The notes below the pieces were generated by a model. It was not told the DNA's origin. It did no database searches and was given only the letters and a program-made list of their open reading frames with translations. This document shows positions 48,733 to 57,897 of a DNA stretch of 64,000 nucleotides, piece after piece. Both the position numbers and the translations under genes were made by a program. Positions within the stretch are counted from its first letter, which is position 1. Each line of letters begins with the position of its first letter. Source of the DNA: an uncultured Pelagibacteraceae bacterium (GTDB taxonomy: Bacteria; Pseudomonadota; Alphaproteobacteria; Pelagibacterales; Pelagibacteraceae); assembly GCA_902604575.1 (NCBI GenBank), contig CACKZH010000003.1, positions 1-64,000 of the forward strand, written 5' to 3'.

Positions 48733-51137
48733 TAGCTTCTCATTTTTTGACCGCTTGGATCATAAAGTGGTTCTTTAATTATTGAACAATTAAATAAATC
48801 TCCATTAATCTCTACTTGAATTTTATTTTCAGATTTAATGTTTTTGTGATCAACGAAAGTAAACGCTACACTTTTGTTTACAAAATGAGCAAACCCACCT
48901 GAAGTTACATAGCCAATACTTTGATCTCCATTCAAGACGGCTTCATTATTTGTTACATCAATTTCATTTGTTTCAACAATTAATGGTATAAGTTTATTTG
49001 AAGAATTTTCCATTTGTGCACTTTCTTTACCAATAAACTCTTTGTCCCAATTTATAAAAGCATCTAAGCCTGTCTCTTTTGCTGTAAAATCTGGTCTATA
49101 ATCTAAAGTCCAGGCTCCCCAATTTTTCTCTAACCTCATTGACATTAATGCTCTTCCACCAAATGGTTTAATATTAAACTCTTTTCCAGCTTCCAGTAAT
49201 TCTTCATAAAGTTTTAATTGGTAGTGAGGTGCTACATAAATTTCATAACCAAGTTCACCTGTAAATGAAATTCTATTTATTATTGCTGGAACTCCCCCAA
49301 CAAACATTCTTCTAGAATCTCTAAATTTAAATTTTTCATTTGAAACATCTTCTCTTACAATTTTTTCTAAAACTTTCCTTGAGTTAGGTCCCGCAATAGA
49401 TAATCCATGATACTCGTCAGATCTATTAGAATAACTTAAATTAAATTTATCTAAATGACTCTCAAACCAACGTCTATGCATTTCTTGAACAGCTCCAGAA
49501 CCAAACACCATGAATTCATTTTCATCTAAACAAGCCACAGTTAAATCACCACATAACTTTCCTCTATACGACAACATTGGGGATAAAGATATTCTTCCTG
49601 GCTTTGGAAGTCTTCCAGCCATTATATGATCTAAAAATTTTCTAGCATCAGGACCTTTGAATTCATGTTTTGAAAAGTTGGCAACTTCGATTAAACCAAC
49701 ATTTTCTCTTACATTAATAACTTCTTTTGAAACATAGTCATGTGATCTTGATCTTTTAATAGTAGGCTCTTCATGAGCATCTTTTTTATTATTTGCAAAC
49801 CACAAAACATTTTCTAATCCAAAACTATCTCCCATCACAGCACCTTGATTTACAAAACGATCATACAGCGCAGTAGTTTTTTGTTTTCTTCCTTTTGGTA
49901 AAGTTTCGTTTGGAAATGTCATAATAAACCTTCGCTCATAATTTTCTGAAGATTTTATTGTTCCATATTGAGGTGATGCATAATCTCCAAATCTTGCAAC
50001 ATCCATTGCCCAAACATCAATAGAGGGTTCTCCATCAATAATCCATTCAGCAATGCATTTTCCAACACCACCACCTTGGCAAAATCCAGCCATAACACCA
50101 ACAGCAACCCAATAATTTTTCATACCTGGAACAGGTCCAATCAAAGGACTTCCATCTGGACCAAAAGTAAACGGACCATTAACTATATTTTTTATACCTG
50201 CACGCTCTAGTGCTGGCATTCTTTCAAAACCAATTGCCAATCTATCTTCAATATTATCTAACTTTGGCTCAAGTAACTCATGACCAAAATTCATCGGTGT
50301 ACCTTCTACTTTCCAAGGTGTTGATTTTGGCTCATAGGTTCCAAGCAACATTCCTTTACCTTCTTGTCTAAAGTAAATATTTCCCTCAAAATCTGTTCCA
50401 ATTGGCAATCTTTGGTCACCCATTGCCTCAATTTCTGGAATAGGTTCGGTGATTAAATAATGGTGCTCCATTGGTTGTACAGGAAGATTTAATCCGGCTA
50501 ATTGTCCAACTTCTCTTGCCCAAAGTCCTCCTGCATTAATAACAATTTCTGCATTAATGTTTCCTTTGTCTGTAAACACTTCCCATGAACCATCTTTTTT
50601 TTGTTTCGTGTCTTTAACAACTGTGTGAGTGTAATATTTTCCACCATGAACTTTTGCCGCTTTTGCAAAAGCGTACGTAACTCCTGATGGATCAACTTCA
50701 CCATCAATAGGGTCCCATAAAGCTAACAAGTATCGAGATGGATCAATTAAAGGATGTTTCTTTTTCACTTCCTCTAGAGAAATAAATTCTTGATCAAGTC
50801 CCATGTATCTTGCTTTTGATCTTTCTCTTTTTAAATAATCAGCCCAGACTTCATTTGATGCCAAGTAAAATCCTCCACTTGGTTTAAATCCAACAGAATG
50901 ACCAGACTCTTTTTCAATCTCTTTATATAAACCTATTGTATAAGCCATCATCCTTGAAATATTTGGATCAGATGAAATTACATGAACATTTCCTGCTGCA
51001 TGCCAAGATGAACCAGAAGTAAGCTCATTTCTTTCAAGCAAGATACAATCCTTTAATCCAAATTTAGATAAATGATAAAGAATAGAGCACCCTACTACAC
51101 CACCTCCTATAATTACTACCTTCGCATGCTTTTCCAT
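48732..51137 (-). CDS. FAD-dependent dehydrogenase fused to GcvT domain (dimethylglycine/sarcosine dehydrogenase family), paralog
   Basis: 801 aa; VVIIGGGVVGCSILYHLSKFG, LTSGSSWHAAG, C-terminal GELGYEIYV and ALMSMRLEKNWGAW. Confidence 0.92.
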   Translation of the reverse strand: MEKHAKVVIIGGGVVGCSILYHLSKFGLKDCILLERNELTSGSSWHAAGNVHVISSDPNISRMMAYTIGLYKEIEKESGHSVGFKPSGGFYLASNEVWADYLKRERSKARYMGLDQEFISLEEVKKKHPLIDPSRYLLALWDPIDGEVDPSGVTYAFAKAAKVHGGKYYTHTVVKDTKQKKDGSWEVFTDKGNINAEIVINAGGLWAREVGQLAGLNLPVQPMEHHYLITEPIPEIEAMGDQRLPIGTDFEGNIYFRQEGKGMLLGTYEPKSTPWKVEGTPMNFGHELLEPKLDNIEDRLAIGFERMPALERAGIKNIVNGPFTFGPDGSPLIGPVPGMKNYWVAVGVMAGFCQGGGVGKCIAEWIIDGEPSIDVWAMDVARFGDYASPQYGTIKSSENYERRFIMTFPNETLPKGRKQKTTALYDRFVNQGAVMGDSFGLENVLWFANNKKDAHEEPTIKRSRSHDYVSKEVINVRENVGLIEVANFSKHEFKGPDARKFLDHIMAGRLPKPGRISLSPMLSYRGKLCGDLTVACLDENEFMVFGSGAVQEMHRRWFESHLDKFNLSYSNRSDEYHGLSIAGPNSRKVLEKIVREDVSNEKFKFRDSRRMFVGGVPAIINRISFTGELGYEIYVAPHYQLKLYEELLEAGKEFNIKPFGGRALMSMRLEKNWGAWTLDYRPDFTAKETGLDAFINWDKEFIGKESAQMENSSNKLIPLIVETNEIDVTNNEAVLNGDQSIGYVTSGGFAHFVNKSVAFTFVDHKNIKSENKIQVEINGDLFNCSIIKEPLYDPSGQKMRS

Positions 51138-52177
51138 TAGTATTTAATTTCCTTATTCACTTTTTTTAGAGATTTATCTGTACCATGATGGAAATGTTTG
51201 CTCATATCAGGCATATATTTCATTGAAATTGGTTTTTTTCCAATTGCAACTGACATTTCTCTTACGTGATGTGCTTCTGCTCCACAACATATACCAATAA
51301 AATTTATTTTATTCTGAACACAATCTTTTGCAAACTCTGCCATTTCAAATCTGTTACAAAACAAATTATCTAAAGCTACTGGAAAAGCATTACCACCAGG
51401 AATGCAATCACAACCTTGGTCTGTAATATTTAGAAAACCAGGTTCTTCCTCTGTTGTTCTGTATGGCACTGGAAGTCCAGCAACATGACATGAAACTTTT
51501 TCTCTAACTTTTTTTAATAGTTTCATTGTCATTTCAGGTCCTCGATAACAATTTAAACCAACTACATCTGCACCTAAATCTTCCATCATTTTGCAAGCAT
51601 CTTCAGCAGTATGGCCTTCTCTAGTTTTGTCTCCTCTAGGAATAGCAAAATTACAAACTGCAATAAGACCTGCATCCTTGATAGCTTTTAATGCTATCTT
51701 CATTTCTTCTGTCCAATTTATGGTTTCTGCAATTACAAAATCTACACCAGCTTCTTTCGCCCAAGCTATCTGTTCTTCATACATTTGTTGACATTGTTTA
51801 TGAGTATTAGCATCACCAGGATCAAATACGTTTGTATTAGCTACATCTCCACAAACCATTAAATCTAAATCTTTAAATTCATTCGCAGCATCTTTTGCAA
51901 TTTTAAGTGCATTTTTTTGCATTGGTTCTAACAAGTGTTCTTTACCAATTATTCTAAGCTTTTCTCTATGACCATAGTAAGTAAATGCTTGAACAACATC
52001 TGTACCCGCTCTAATAAATTCTCTATGTAACTGAGTTACTACTTCTGGGTGTTCCAAAACAACTTCAGGAACAAATGGACCAGCTGAAAGATAACCTCTT
52101 CTTTCCATCGCGAAAAGATAGCCTTCAGCACACATTATTGGACCTTCATTTAATCTGGTAATAAGATTTTTTTTCAT
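51137..52177 (-). CDS. Betaine--homocysteine S-methyltransferase-like protein
   Basis: LNEGPIMCAEGYLFAMERRGYLSAGPFVPE, GLNCYRGPEMT, FIGICCGAEAHHVREM. Confidence 0.9.
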   Translation of the reverse strand: MKKNLITRLNEGPIMCAEGYLFAMERRGYLSAGPFVPEVVLEHPEVVTQLHREFIRAGTDVVQAFTYYGHREKLRIIGKEHLLEPMQKNALKIAKDAANEFKDLDLMVCGDVANTNVFDPGDANTHKQCQQMYEEQIAWAKEAGVDFVIAETINWTEEMKIALKAIKDAGLIAVCNFAIPRGDKTREGHTAEDACKMMEDLGADVVGLNCYRGPEMTMKLLKKVREKVSCHVAGLPVPYRTTEEEPGFLNITDQGCDCIPGGNAFPVALDNLFCNRFEMAEFAKDCVQNKINFIGICCGAEAHHVREMSVAIGKKPISMKYMPDMSKHFHHGTDKSLKKVNKEIKY

Positions 52178-52188
52178 AATTTACCCTC

Positions 52189-53376
52189 TCATTTTGTTAA
52201 GTTGGTTGCAACCCACTTATGAAACATCAAAGTAGGAGTATCCATTACAGGTGAAAAATTTCCACCATTGTAAGCTGGAGAACTTCGCCCGTTTTGCATT
52301 CCTTCTATTGCAGTTACATCCTCGTTCATAACTTCTCGCCAAAATGCAAAATTTTTTTTTCTTATATCCTTAAACTCATCACTAGAGGCACTTTCATCTC
52401 CAACATAATATAGTTCAAAATGTTCTTTTGTTTGATTGTTAGAAATTGGCTCTAACCAAAATGCATAAAAATGATCAATATGTATTCCTAACATTACATT
52501 CGGATATAATGATACATATTCAGATTTTTCAGAAAGTTCAGTTGGCCAGTTGGGAAAGCATTTAAATTTAATATTTCCATCGAACTGTTGTGAATATTTA
52601 TTACTGCCTTGTCCTGAAAAATTAAAATTCTCATCCTCAATATGATAGTGATCTGAAATATTTGAAACTTTATTTAGCTCTGGGTGTATCCAAGGCAAAT
52701 GATAGCTTTCACAATAATTCTCAATTGCAAATTTCCAATTACTATTCACTGTCATATTAAAATATCCGTTATCAGATGAATGTCTTATTAATTTTTGATC
52801 TTTTTTAGTAATAAACTTAGACCATCTGTCTTCTAGGGGTTTAATAAAATCTTCAAATGCATTGGCATTAGAATTTATATTGATAAAAATTAAATCCATC
52901 CAAATATTTGATTTAATTTCTTTTAAATTACTATTGTTTTTATCAAATCCCTCAACCTCATGTTTGCCTAGTCCTCCTATATGCGGGGTAACAGTTAATT
53001 TACCATTAAAATCATATGACCAAGAATGATAAGGGCATCTTATCACATTTTTTAATTTACATTCTTCATCAACTAATTTGAAACCTCTATGACTACACAC
53101 ATTATGAAAAACTTTTACTTCGTTATCTTTGTTTCTAACTATTAAAATTGGTATCCCTAAAAGATTAAAAGGTTTTGCATCGCCTGGATTTGGTATGGAG
53201 CTTGCAACCCCAATCATTGTCCAATTATTTTTAAATATTTTTTCTTTCTCAAACTCTAAATAATCATCATTTAAATAACATTCATTGGGTAACCCATGGG
53301 CTTTATCTATAGGATTTTTAACAACTTCTATTTTTTGGGGATCTAAGATTTTTGATAATTTTTTATTTAAATTCAT
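52189..53376 (-). CDS. Rieske non-haem iron oxygenase alpha subunit (glycine betaine/carnitine monooxygenase type)
   Basis: CSHRGFKLVDEECKLKNVIRCPYHSWSYDFNGKL; NWKFAIENYCESYHLPWIHPEL. Confidence 0.9.
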   Translation of the reverse strand: MNLNKKLSKILDPQKIEVVKNPIDKAHGLPNECYLNDDYLEFEKEKIFKNNWTMIGVASSIPNPGDAKPFNLLGIPILIVRNKDNEVKVFHNVCSHRGFKLVDEECKLKNVIRCPYHSWSYDFNGKLTVTPHIGGLGKHEVEGFDKNNSNLKEIKSNIWMDLIFININSNANAFEDFIKPLEDRWSKFITKKDQKLIRHSSDNGYFNMTVNSNWKFAIENYCESYHLPWIHPELNKVSNISDHYHIEDENFNFSGQGSNKYSQQFDGNIKFKCFPNWPTELSEKSEYVSLYPNVMLGIHIDHFYAFWLEPISNNQTKEHFELYYVGDESASSDEFKDIRKKNFAFWREVMNEDVTAIEGMQNGRSSPAYNGGNFSPVMDTPTLMFHKWVATNLTK

Positions 53377-53435
53377 AAACCTCCTTTTTTTAATTAATTA
53401 AAAAATTAATCGAGGCTTAAAATTATCTCTCTCTA

Positions 53436-53465
53436 ATTATAATTTGTTGAAAAACAGTTTTGCAA
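53436..53465 (-). promoter_or_regulatory. Sigma70-like promoter for the Rieske-led operon
   Basis: On the - strand TTGCAA, 18 nt, TATAAT; AGGAGG precedes the ATG. Confidence 0.55.
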
Positions 53466-53643
53466 TTTAAAATATAAACAAATTCTTTGAAAAAAAAATT
53501 TGCAGAGAACGTCATATTAAAACTTTATCCCTAATTTAAATGATGATAAAGACAAATTAACTTCAATCTACAGTTGAAAGTAATTTGCAATTTTCTAAGG
53601 GTTGTGTTCTTATATTCCAATTAACAATCATTGGGAGAAATAA

Positions 53644-54654
53644 ATGAAAATTAAAAGAATACTAATTTCATTAGCTGTTATACTTGGACTAACTTCTTTC
53701 GGAAGTGTGGCCAATGCTGCTTGTGGAAAAATAACAATTGCTAATATGAACTGGGCTTCTGCGAACTTTATGGCAGAAGTAGATAAAGTAATATTAGAAA
53801 AAGGATACGGATGTTCTGTAGAATTGGTTCCTGGTTCAACAATGCCAACTTTTACTTCAATGCAAGAAAAAGGTGAGCCAGATATCGCGCCTGAGTTTTG
53901 GGCAAATGCTGCTAAATTAGAATTAGAAGCAGCAGTTGCTGAGGGAAAATTACATTCAATTAACAAAGCTCCAATCACTGGTTTAGGTGAAGGTTGGTGG
54001 GTATTACCTGCAACTTTAGAAAAGCATCCAGAATTAACAACTGCAGATGCAATTTTAAAAAGACCTGACCTATTTCCACATCCAGAAGATCCTTCAAAAG
54101 GTGGATTTCACATTTGTCCTCCAGGATGGAACTGTGAATTAAGTAACAGAAATCATTTTAGAGCTTGGGAAATGGAAGCTAAAGGGTGGATGATAGTTGA
54201 AACAGGTTCTGCTGCAGGATTAGATGGTTCTATAGCAAAAGCTGCTGAAAGAGGTGAAAACTGGTTTGGTTACTATTGGTCTCCAACAGCAATTATTGGA
54301 AAATATAATATGCAAGCTGTAGATATGGGTGAATATGCAGGAAAAGATAATTGGGACAACTGTTTGTCAAAGCCAGAGCAAGAATGTGCGAATCCATTGA
54401 AATCTTCATGGGTAAAATCTGAAGTTTACTCAGTTGCTACTGATAATTACAAAAAAACAGCTGGAAAAGAGGGAATGAGTTATTTAGAAAAAAGAACTTA
54501 CCCGGGTCCAGTAATGAATGGAATGTTAGTTTGGATGGGAGAAAACCAAGCTGAAGGTGCAGATGCTGCAATTGAATTCTTAAAAACACAAGAAGACGTG
54601 TGGACTAAGTGGGTTACAAAATCAGCTGCCAAAAAAATTAAAGCAGGTCTTTAA
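53644..54654 (+). CDS. Glycine betaine/proline-type ABC transporter substrate-binding protein (ProX/OpuAC)
   Basis: Signal peptide; KITIANMNWASANFMAEVDKVILEKGYGCSVELVPGSTMPTFTSM; GWWVLPATLEKHPEL. Confidence 0.92.
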   Translation: MKIKRILISLAVILGLTSFGSVANAACGKITIANMNWASANFMAEVDKVILEKGYGCSVELVPGSTMPTFTSMQEKGEPDIAPEFWANAAKLELEAAVAEGKLHSINKAPITGLGEGWWVLPATLEKHPELTTADAILKRPDLFPHPEDPSKGGFHICPPGWNCELSNRNHFRAWEMEAKGWMIVETGSAAGLDGSIAKAAERGENWFGYYWSPTAIIGKYNMQAVDMGEYAGKDNWDNCLSKPEQECANPLKSSWVKSEVYSVATDNYKKTAGKEGMSYLEKRTYPGPVMNGMLVWMGENQAEGADAAIEFLKTQEDVWTKWVTKSAAKKIKAGL

Positions 54655-54670
54655 TTTAAAATAAAATTAT

Positions 54671-54694
54671 CGAACCCGTTGTAAAACGGGTTCG
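54671..54694 (+). other. Intercistronic 10-bp perfect hairpin with GTAA tetraloop
   Basis: CGAACCCGTT-GTAA-AACGGGTTCG, not followed by a T-tract. Confidence 0.85.
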
Positions 54695-54713
54695 ATTAAA
54701 TTAAAAGAGATTT

Positions 54714-55601
54714 ATGGAATTCTTTAGCAAAATCCCTGTAATGGATAGAACAGCTTTAAGGGAGTTAAAGAAAAGTATTGATTTTAGTTTTAAAGAGTTT
54801 TCAAGAGCTTATGGTGATGCAATAGAAAGTTTTTTTGACCCTCTCCTATATTTTTTAATCTGGTTAGAAAAATTATTAGTAAGCAGTCCATGGCCTATAG
54901 TCATAGGGGTTTTTGCATTGCTTGCATGGATTGGTTCTAGAAGTGTTAAACTTGTAATTGGAACAATAGCATGCTTCCTTGTAATTGGATACTTTGGAAT
55001 GTGGAAAAATTGTATGGCTACAGTAGCCATAATTTCTGTTTCTACTTTGGTGTGTATAGTGGTTGGAATTCCAATTGGTGTTTTAATGTCAAAATCAGCA
55101 AGAGCAGAAAAAACAATTTTACCTGTTTTAGATATGATGCAAACTATTCCTAGTTTCGTTTATCTTATACCTATAATTATGCTCCTAGGTATTGGTAAAG
55201 TTCCAGGTTTATTAGCTGTGTGTATTTATGCTTTACCTCCTATTGTAAGATTGACAAATCTTGGAATAAGGGAGGTCGATAAAGAGACTTTAGAGGCAAG
55301 TGAAGCCTTTGGTGCAACAGCAATGCAAAAGTTAAAATCTGTTCAAATTCCTCTTTCCCTTCCAACAATTTTTGCAGGAATTAACCAGACAATAATGATG
55401 GCTTTGGCTATGGTGGTTATTGCCTCTATGATTGGAGTTAGAGGGCTAGGAGTGCCAATTTTACAAGCCATTTCTAACCAATATTTAGCTCTTGGAATGA
55501 TGAATGGTTTGGCAATAGTAGCGCTGGCAATTATCTTTGATAGGGTTACTCAGCAGTATGGACAACGAATTCAAAAGCACAGAGGCCAGCTGAAAAAGTA
55601 A
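54714..55601 (+). CDS. Glycine betaine/proline-type ABC transporter permease (ProW/OpuAB)
   Basis: VLDMMQTIPSFVYLIPIIMLLGIGKVPGLLAVCIYALPPIVRLTNLGIREVD. Confidence 0.93.
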   Translation: MEFFSKIPVMDRTALRELKKSIDFSFKEFSRAYGDAIESFFDPLLYFLIWLEKLLVSSPWPIVIGVFALLAWIGSRSVKLVIGTIACFLVIGYFGMWKNCMATVAIISVSTLVCIVVGIPIGVLMSKSARAEKTILPVLDMMQTIPSFVYLIPIIMLLGIGKVPGLLAVCIYALPPIVRLTNLGIREVDKETLEASEAFGATAMQKLKSVQIPLSLPTIFAGINQTIMMALAMVVIASMIGVRGLGVPILQAISNQYLALGMMNGLAIVALAIIFDRVTQQYGQRIQKHRGQLKK

Positions 55602-55661
55602 ATTTACCTCAATCGAATTTTCTAGACTCGCATTTTAAAATAAATAAAGATCCAGAAAAAA

Positions 55662-56390
55662 ATGAATTTTTCATTAGAAATAGGACCTAAAACTGACATC
55701 GAAACAGTCCCTGCTGTAAGCGATGTTTATATTACAATGCTGCCTGGTGGTGACTATAAAGAAACAGCTGAAAAAGCTATTGAGCTAGTAAATAAAGGTT
55801 TTAATCCTGTGCCTCACTTTCCAGCGAGATCGATGCAGGATGAAAAGGAACTTAAAGATTATGTTTCAAGATGTAAGGATGGTGGAGTTAAGCAAGCTTT
55901 AATTATAGGCGGCGGAAGAGAACCTGCGGGTAAATTTGACAGTTCTTTTCAACTTTTAGAAACAGGTTATTTTGAAAAAATGAAAATAGGAATTGCTGGA
56001 CACCCGGAGGGGAGTCCTGATATATCCGACTCAGAATTAGAAAAAGCTATGATAGATAAAAAGCCTTACGCTGATTATATAGTAACTCAATGGTTGCTTA
56101 ATCCTCAGCCTATTATAGATTTTATTTCTAAGCAAAGCGTACCAGTGCATGTGGGAATTACTGGGCCATTAAAAATATCTAGCTTAATTAAATTTGCTAA
56201 TATTGTTGGGGCAAAAAATTCCTTAAACTTTCTTAAATCTAATTTTACTAAGGCATTAGATTTATTGAAACCTAAAGACCCTAATGATTTAATTGGGAAA
56301 GTTAAATCGCACACTGATAACTTCCACATTTATACATTCGGCGGCTTGAAGGAAACTAACAAGTGGTTGAAGGAGAATAGTTATGTCTAA
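55662..56390 (+). CDS. Methylenetetrahydrofolate reductase-like protein (short form)
   Basis: 242 aa; NPVPHFPARSM, ALIIGGGREPAG, IGIAGHPEGSPD, IVTQWLLNPQPIIDFI, VPVHVGITGP. Confidence 0.88.
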   Translation: MNFSLEIGPKTDIETVPAVSDVYITMLPGGDYKETAEKAIELVNKGFNPVPHFPARSMQDEKELKDYVSRCKDGGVKQALIIGGGREPAGKFDSSFQLLETGYFEKMKIGIAGHPEGSPDISDSELEKAMIDKKPYADYIVTQWLLNPQPIIDFISKQSVPVHVGITGPLKISSLIKFANIVGAKNSLNFLKSNFTKALDLLKPKDPNDLIGKVKSHTDNFHIYTFGGLKETNKWLKENSYV

Positions 56391-57741
56391 TGAATTTGAC
56401 TATACTAAATTAAAACATGTTACTTCTGTTGATCAATCAGATAGAGAAGTGCCATACAATTTAAGACAAAGTGGGCCAACAAAAGTTGAAATGTTAATTT
56501 CAACAAGGGTAAGAAAGTCACCTTATTGGCATTTATCAATGCAGGCAGGTTGTTGGAGAGCAACTGTATACAATCGTATTTATCATCCAAGAGGTTACGT
56601 AAAACCTGAAGATGGTGGAGCTATGGTTGAATACGATGCCATCGTAAACCATGTAACAATGTGGAACGTTGCTGTTGAAAGACAAATAAGAGTTAAAGGT
56701 CCTGATGCAGAAAAATTTACTGACTACGTTATAACTAGAGATGCAACAAAAATTTCTCCTATGAGAGCAAGATATGTAATCTTGTGTAATGCTTACGGAG
56801 GAGTTTTAAATGATCCAATTCTTTTAAGAATTTCAGAGGATGAATTTTGGTTTTCTTTATCAGACTCTGATATTGGAATGTATTTACAAGGTGTTAATGC
56901 TGATGGAAGATTCAATTGTACTATAGAAGAAATTGATGTCAGTCCTGTTCAAATACAAGGACCTAAATCAAAAGGATTAATGAAAGATCTTTGTGGCGAT
57001 CAAGTTGATTTTGATAATATGCCTTTCTACGGCTTAGCAGCTGCTAAAATTGGAGGAAGAGATGTTGTTATTTCTCAGTCTGGTTTCTCAGGTGAAGCTG
57101 GTTATGAGATTTATTTAAAAAATTCAACTTTGTATGCTGAAGATATGTGGAATGCTGTGCTTGCAGCTGGGAAAAAACATAGCTTGATGGTTATTGCTCC
57201 TGCTCACCATAGAAGAATTCAAGCAGGTATTCTTTCTTGGGGACAAGACATGGATCAACAACACAATCCATTCCAATGTAATTTAGGTTATCAAGTTTCT
57301 TTGTCTGGAAAAGGTGAGTGGAACAAAAAAGCTGATTATGTTGGTAAAGCCGCCCTTGAGAAAATGAAAGCAGATATCAAAGCAGGTCAAAAACCATATA
57401 AACTTCAATTAGTTGGTATGGAACTAGGTGGTAAACCTATTGATAATTATGCGCCTGACTTTTGGTTGGTATCACCTGAAGGTGGTAAAGATCCTGTTGG
57501 ATTTCTTACTTCACCTTGGTGGCATCCTGAAAAGAAAACAAATATTGCTATGGGATATGTTCCTTTCGATGGAACGTTAAATGCAAATGGTTTTCCAAAA
57601 GGAAAAGTGGGAACCAAATATAAAGTTCATCTACCTGAACAATATTCAGAAACTCCAGGAACACCTGTAGATGCTGTTGTGGTAGATATTCCATTCAAAG
57701 AGTCTTTCAACGCAAATACAAGAGAAGTTGTAAAAGGCTAA
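56383..57741 (+). CDS. dmdA: Dimethylsulfoniopropionate demethylase
   Basis: 452-aa GcvT-fold; SPYWHLSMQAGCWRATVYNRIYHPRGYVKPEDGGAMVEYDAIVNHVTMWNVAVERQIRVKGPDAEKF closely matches Pelagibacter DmdA as remembered. Confidence 0.93.
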   Translation: MSNEFDYTKLKHVTSVDQSDREVPYNLRQSGPTKVEMLISTRVRKSPYWHLSMQAGCWRATVYNRIYHPRGYVKPEDGGAMVEYDAIVNHVTMWNVAVERQIRVKGPDAEKFTDYVITRDATKISPMRARYVILCNAYGGVLNDPILLRISEDEFWFSLSDSDIGMYLQGVNADGRFNCTIEEIDVSPVQIQGPKSKGLMKDLCGDQVDFDNMPFYGLAAAKIGGRDVVISQSGFSGEAGYEIYLKNSTLYAEDMWNAVLAAGKKHSLMVIAPAHHRRIQAGILSWGQDMDQQHNPFQCNLGYQVSLSGKGEWNKKADYVGKAALEKMKADIKAGQKPYKLQLVGMELGGKPIDNYAPDFWLVSPEGGKDPVGFLTSPWWHPEKKTNIAMGYVPFDGTLNANGFPKGKVGTKYKVHLPEQYSETPGTPVDAVVVDIPFKESFNANTREVVKG

Positions 57742-57752
57742 AATTTACTAAG

Positions 57753-57778
57753 GGGGAGCTAATTTCAGCTCCCCTTTT
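57753..57778 (+). terminator. Rho-independent terminator after dmdA
   Basis: GGGGAGCT-AATTTC-AGCTCCCC followed by TTTT. Confidence 0.88.
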
Positions 57779-57786
57779 CAATTCTA

Positions 57787-57897
57787 ATGATCAAAAGTTT
57801 TCTAATAGCAGTTTGCATTATCATTGCTATTGCTTTAATAATATTTCCATTAATTGTTTCTTATAAAGCTCAAAAAAATAAAAATAAAAAAAATTAA
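57787..57897 (+). CDS. 36-aa single-TM miniprotein
   Basis: MIKSFLIAVCIIIAIALIIFPLIVSYKAQKNKNKKN*; stop overlaps the next ATG (taATG). Confidence 0.5.
   Translation: MIKSFLIAVCIIIAIALIIFPLIVSYKAQKNKNKKN

Noticed and set aside
52178-52188. SAM riboswitch (SAM-II/SAM-V type) expected upstream of bhmT in SAR11
   Set aside because: Only 11 nt separate the BHMT start from the Rieske gene, so no aptamer can fit; none was recognised by eye in the gap upstream of the Rieske gene either.
54671-54694. Possible tRNA T-arm (gggttcgatt) between proX and proW
   Set aside because: It is one arm of a perfect 10-bp hairpin; no acceptor, D-arm or anticodon arm nearby.
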